From Algoriphagus algorifonticola (GTDB taxonomy: Bacteria; Bacteroidota; Bacteroidia; Cytophagales; Cyclobacteriaceae): a stretch of 64,000 bases of DNA. Each line of letters begins with the position of its first letter. Position 1 is the first letter of the stretch. Positions 61,505 to 64,000 of this stretch are shown here, piece by piece. The notes beneath the pieces are model-generated. The model had not been told where the DNA came from. It ran no database searches and saw nothing but the letters and a program-made list of their open reading frames with translations. A program made the position numbers and the translations under genes. The stretch spans positions 43,005-107,004 of the forward strand of contig NZ_VLOG01000017.1 in assembly GCF_007655305.1 (NCBI RefSeq). The letters are read 5' to 3'.

Positions 61505-62392
61505 TTATTTTTTTGAATATTTCTTAAGCTCTTTTTTATCCATTTCTAGTTGAATAATGTTTTCCGGATGTTTAGCTAGAATATCCTCTGCATCTTGGTC
61601 ACTTGAAATATTTTTTTGTTCAGAAAAAATAACAACTGGAAAATTCACCCAAAGCATTCCGCTTTCGCTCATCTCCCAATGACTTTGAATCATTTTAACA
61701 TGATGCAAGTTCTGATTCGGATCGATCGCTGATTCAGCTATTTCCTGTCCTGGAAATACTGTATCACCTATTTCAACTTTTGCTGATTTTTTTTGAAGCC
61801 CACTTAATCTGCTGAAACTCCCATCCTCGTGATAAATTTCTATGAAATTTTCTGATTCAAAATTTGAAGGCCCGGAAGCCAAAGGCTCTTGGTCCATTTT
61901 AATCTCTGAAACTATTCCCTTCCGTGGGGCACAAATAACTACTGCTTTTTCAAAAAGAAATAAGGTGCCTGTATATGTATTTAAACCCGAATTCTGAGAA
62001 GGATGAGACTCAAACCTCAAAGGCCTTATGTTAAATTTAGTTCCTTCTTCAACCGGTGGAAGATATATTGTTTTGTAAAGTGGTCTCTGAAATATATCTC
62101 CTTTGAATAGTTTGGTATTATACCGAAAACCAGTTTTTTCATTAGAATAAATGGATTGAAGCTTCACTAAAGTACTTTTTCCGGGGTTAGCAGTTTTGAA
62201 AAGAATGTCTCCCTCCAAAGATTCAAGATTTTCTAAAAGAATGAATTCTATTCTTATGGTGTAAGGGATTTTATCGCTGTTTAAACCCAGTAAAGTAAGG
62301 TCACGGTTTTGGTCTTGTTCTGCGACTATTTGAACTTGAGCCAAAACAAAATTGGAAAAGAAGGCCATCAATAAAGTAATCAGGTATTTCAT
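61505..62392 (-). CDS. Exported protein with degenerate M23/LytM-like domain
   Basis: A 295-residue exported protein. Signal peptide at 1-18 (FVLAQ). The central part APRKGIVSEIKMD ... NFIEIYHEDGSFSRLSGL ... AKVEIGDTVFPGQEIAES follows the order of LytM/M23 peptidases (G-V, I-H-x-D-G, Y-x-H-L, V-x-x-G-D-x-V-x-x-G-Q-x-I). The YxHL block has become RLSGL and the PHLHFE block HHVKMIQSHWEM, so zinc ligands are missing and it is most likely not an active peptidase. The start codon lies inside repeat copy D. Alternative: a member of a Bacteroidota family of unknown role. Confidence 0.68.
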   Translation of the reverse strand: MKYLITLLMAFFSNFVLAQVQIVAEQDQNRDLTLLGLNSDKIPYTIRIEFILLENLESLEGDILFKTANPGKSTLVKLQSIYSNEKTGFRYNTKLFKGDIFQRPLYKTIYLPPVEEGTKFNIRPLRFESHPSQNSGLNTYTGTLFLFEKAVVICAPRKGIVSEIKMDQEPLASGPSNFESENFIEIYHEDGSFSRLSGLQKKSAKVEIGDTVFPGQEIAESAIDPNQNLHHVKMIQSHWEMSESGMLWVNFPVVIFSEQKNISSDQDAEDILAKHPENIIQLEMDKKELKKYSKK

Positions 62393-62522
62393 CTGTTTAT
62401 ATTTTGATTTTTAGAGGTCAGATAGCTTCTCCCGAACTTGATTCGGGAGAATCTTCGCATTGATTCCCCGATACATCGGGGCGTCTCTCTGTATGTCCCC
62501 TTGCGTCGTGCTCGATTTCATC
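62389..62522 (-). repeat. Dispersed hairpin element, copy D
   Basis: Full-length copy in reverse orientation. Hairpin CCCCGA/TCGGGG at 62466-62481 and an extended nine-pair hairpin TCTCCCGAA/TTCGGGAGA at 62428-62450. On the minus strand it starts with GATGAAATCGAGC and ends in AACAGATGA, whose ATG is the start codon of the gene at 62392. One inserted base relative to copy A shifts its frame, which then ends at TAA about 20 bases early. Confidence 0.93.
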
Positions 62523-62612
62523 AGGGATTTGTATTTACTTATTATCGCAAATTAACTAAAGAATACTTGATAAGCCTTCCTCTCCATCAATTTTTGTAGC
62601 CCACATTAGATT

Positions 62613-63074
62613 TTACTTTTCAATCTGATGGGTGTCTCTTACACTGCTAAAGGTCAATGCAAGCATTTTCCATCCGGAATTATCTTTTTGATATACCTCA
62701 GTCACGGTAAATTCTGTTACTACATCATTCCCTCTAACTTCGGCTGTTAAAGTGATTCTGTTCCATACCAATGCTGTATTGCCGAACAGCTCCACTGCAG
62801 TATCATGTACTTTTGCATTTTTATACCAGATACTTCCTGAATCAATGATTTCCAATTCCCGTTCCGTAGTCCAGGTTCCGCTCATATGCACAAACTTGGC
62901 TTCAGGGTGAAAGAGCGGCTGCAATTGACTAATGTCCTTTTCCGCCATCCATTTCCACTTGTTCATGGAGAGTTCATAAACTTCCTTTTCAGAGGATTGT
63001 TCTGGCTGATTTTGAGCTAAAACAGAAAAATGAAGGCCAATAAATAAGACAAATGGAATGATATAGTTTTTCAT
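62613..63074 (-). CDS. Exported NTF2-like (DUF4440/SnoaL-like) protein
   Basis: A 153-residue protein with signal peptide at about 1-20 (FSVLAQ). The mature part fits a nuclear transport factor 2-like cone: NKWKWMAEKDISQLQPLFHP, then EAKFVHMSGTWTTERELEII and FTVTEVYQKDNSGWKMLALT. This fold includes small enzymes and binding proteins; the function is open. It lies 91 bp upstream of repeat copy D, on the same strand as the gene behind it. Confidence 0.88.
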   Translation of the reverse strand: MKNYIIPFVLFIGLHFSVLAQNQPEQSSEKEVYELSMNKWKWMAEKDISQLQPLFHPEAKFVHMSGTWTTERELEIIDSGSIWYKNAKVHDTAVELFGNTALVWNRITLTAEVRGNDVVTEFTVTEVYQKDNSGWKMLALTFSSVRDTHQIEK

Positions 63075-63570
63075 ATTAATAGTGTTTTTGTTAGGTGTTT
63101 TTTAAAGTAAGAATCTTAGTAAGGTGCAATTAGGAGCTCAGCCTAAAAAGAATCGGTTTGATTTTTCAAATCTTTGAATTTCATCTGAGTTTAGGTTTCA
63201 TTTTTATAATTCTGTGAAAACTTTTTATCGCAAGGATTAAGATTGTTTGCTTCTATCCCGAGTTTATACAAATCCATCATTGGAAATCAAATAGAGAAAT
63301 TATTAATTCAAAATTAATTGATTTTAAGCAGTATAATTAATTGTTATCAAATAAATACTTACGCTTTTCAAATATATTTCAAGGGGTTTCTTCTCGGTAA
63401 TTTTATTGATAAATTGATTTTTTCAAGAAATTTATTTTTCGCTTATAGCTATTTAATGTTTGAATTTTGTAATCATCTATTTGATTTTCATTATAAATTA
63501 ATTGATAAAATTTGGACATTTGTAAGACTAATTTCTCAAATCCCTATTTACCCTCACTTTGAAAAGTTTA
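63075..63570. other. 496-bp divergent intergenic region
   Basis: Very A+T-rich DNA between the divergent NTF2-like and the plus-strand edge gene. I see no clear promoter, repeat or RNA. The open frame on the plus strand across 63318-63656 is taken to be chance (see rejected items). Confidence 0.6.
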
Positions 63571-64000
63571 ATGAAATCAATTACAAAAATTCAGATTTTG
63601 ATTCTGAGTTTGGTTTTACTCCAAAGTCCTTCCTTTTCTCAGGAAAATCCAGTTGAATCTCAATCACCGATTCGCCATTTTAGTGGAACTATCACAGCAA
63701 CTAATAATGGTGTCTCTATTATTCCTGCATTTAATTTAGGAAAACCTGCTGCCTTCTTCGACCTCAGTGTAGGAGGGGAAAGATTTTCCTTTGACCCGAT
63801 GTTTCGATTAGGAATGAATGGAAAGCCATGGACATTTGTTTTGTGGTGGAGATATAAAATTATCAAAGACAAGCGTTTTACTCTAAGTGCAGGTGCACAT
63901 CCTGCTTTTCTCTTTCAGGATAGGGAGGTAGTAGTGGATGGAGAAGTTCAAAGGATGTTTGTAGCCAATAGATTCCTTGCAGGGGAGATCAATCAAACCT
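63571..64000 (+). CDS. Exported protein, truncated by the window edge
   Basis: The frame from ATG 63571 stays open to the end of the window (143 codons). Residues 1-23 form a signal peptide (MKSITKIQILILSLVLLQSP then SFSQ). The mature part shows short alternating strands ending in aromatic residues (GERFSFDPMFRLGMNGKPWT, FVLWWRYKIIKDKRF, SAGAHPAFLF), like an outer-membrane beta-barrel or a lipocalin-like sheet. It lacks a stop in the window. No family was recognised. Confidence 0.75.
   Translation, partial: MKSITKIQILILSLVLLQSPSFSQENPVESQSPIRHFSGTITATNNGVSIIPAFNLGKPAAFFDLSVGGERFSFDPMFRLGMNGKPWTFVLWWRYKIIKDKRFTLSAGAHPAFLFQDREVVVDGEVQRMFVANRFLAGEINQT

Noticed and set aside
63318-63656. 112-codon open frame on the plus strand
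   Set aside because: Very A+T-rich, rich in Phe/Ile/Tyr without domain; it overlaps the signal-peptide start of the better-supported gene at 63571 in another frame.
1-64000. tRNA, rRNA, CRISPR or known riboswitch
   Set aside because: None was recognised by eye; a covariance-model search would be decisive and was not possible.

Overview
The window looks like a chromosomal segment of a Bacteroidota member, most likely a Cytophagales/Cyclobacteriaceae (Algoriphagus-like) bacterium. This is inferred from gene content and style: a SusC/SusD pair, type III glutamine synthetase, a menaquinone operon, two-component propeller sensors, DUF4397, fasciclin, PF14121-type porin and GMC proteins, A+T-rich intergenic DNA, few Shine-Dalgarno sequences, and several TAnnTTTG-type -7 promoter elements. 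No rRNA, tRNA, CRISPR array, prophage or complete insertion sequence was recognised.

Layout. 1-3.0 kb: a stand-alone TonB C-terminal domain protein and a TPR/HisKA_2 sensor kinase. 3.1-10.8 kb: a histidine-degradation (hut) cluster, hutH-hutI-hutU plus hutG on the minus strand, with a divergent LysR regulator and a plus-strand Uma2 gene interrupting the hutU/hutG junction. 10.9-13.1 kb: an XRE-membrane regulator and an MFS transporter. 13.1-16.4 kb: the coupled operon menI-menF-menD. 16.4-23.2 kb: housekeeping genes (histidine phosphatase, zinc-ribbon coiled coil, Nif3-like, lpxK, porin, miaE). 23.4-35.6 kb: ABC permease, GMC oxidoreductase, secreted esterase, DUF805, a DUF2975/XRE pair, radical SAM, ATP-grasp, SRPBCC, glgB and mtaB. 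35.8-38.0 kb: glutamine synthetase III. 38.5-47.4 kb: a small polysaccharide utilisation locus (SusC, SusD, GH18 chitinase-like lipoprotein, ROK kinase), then a secreted FAD oxidoreductase. 47.4-50.6 kb: secreted unknowns, an ECF sigma factor and its membrane-anchored partner. 51.1-60.6 kb: a DUF4397 lipoprotein and two paralogous exported molybdenum hydroxylases, one with its 2Fe-2S subunit, flanking a propeller sensor without ATPase domain and a single-domain response regulator. 60.8-64 kb: fasciclin, degenerate M23-like, NTF2-like proteins, and a beta-barrel-like gene cut by the right edge.

The most interesting structure is a dispersed ~132-bp element present four times (4082-4213, 45319-45449, 45446-45553, and 62389-62521 on the minus strand). 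Each copy starts with ATGAAATCG, carries up to two strong hairpins, ends in GATGA, and lies in the same orientation directly upstream of a gene. In two cases the end of the element supplies the start codon of that gene. In one copy the whole element is an open 43-codon frame whose stop overlaps that start (ATGA). A separate 63-bp perfect inverted repeat links the left edge (1-63) with 50912-50974. Several operator-like arrangements were found in front of regulator genes.
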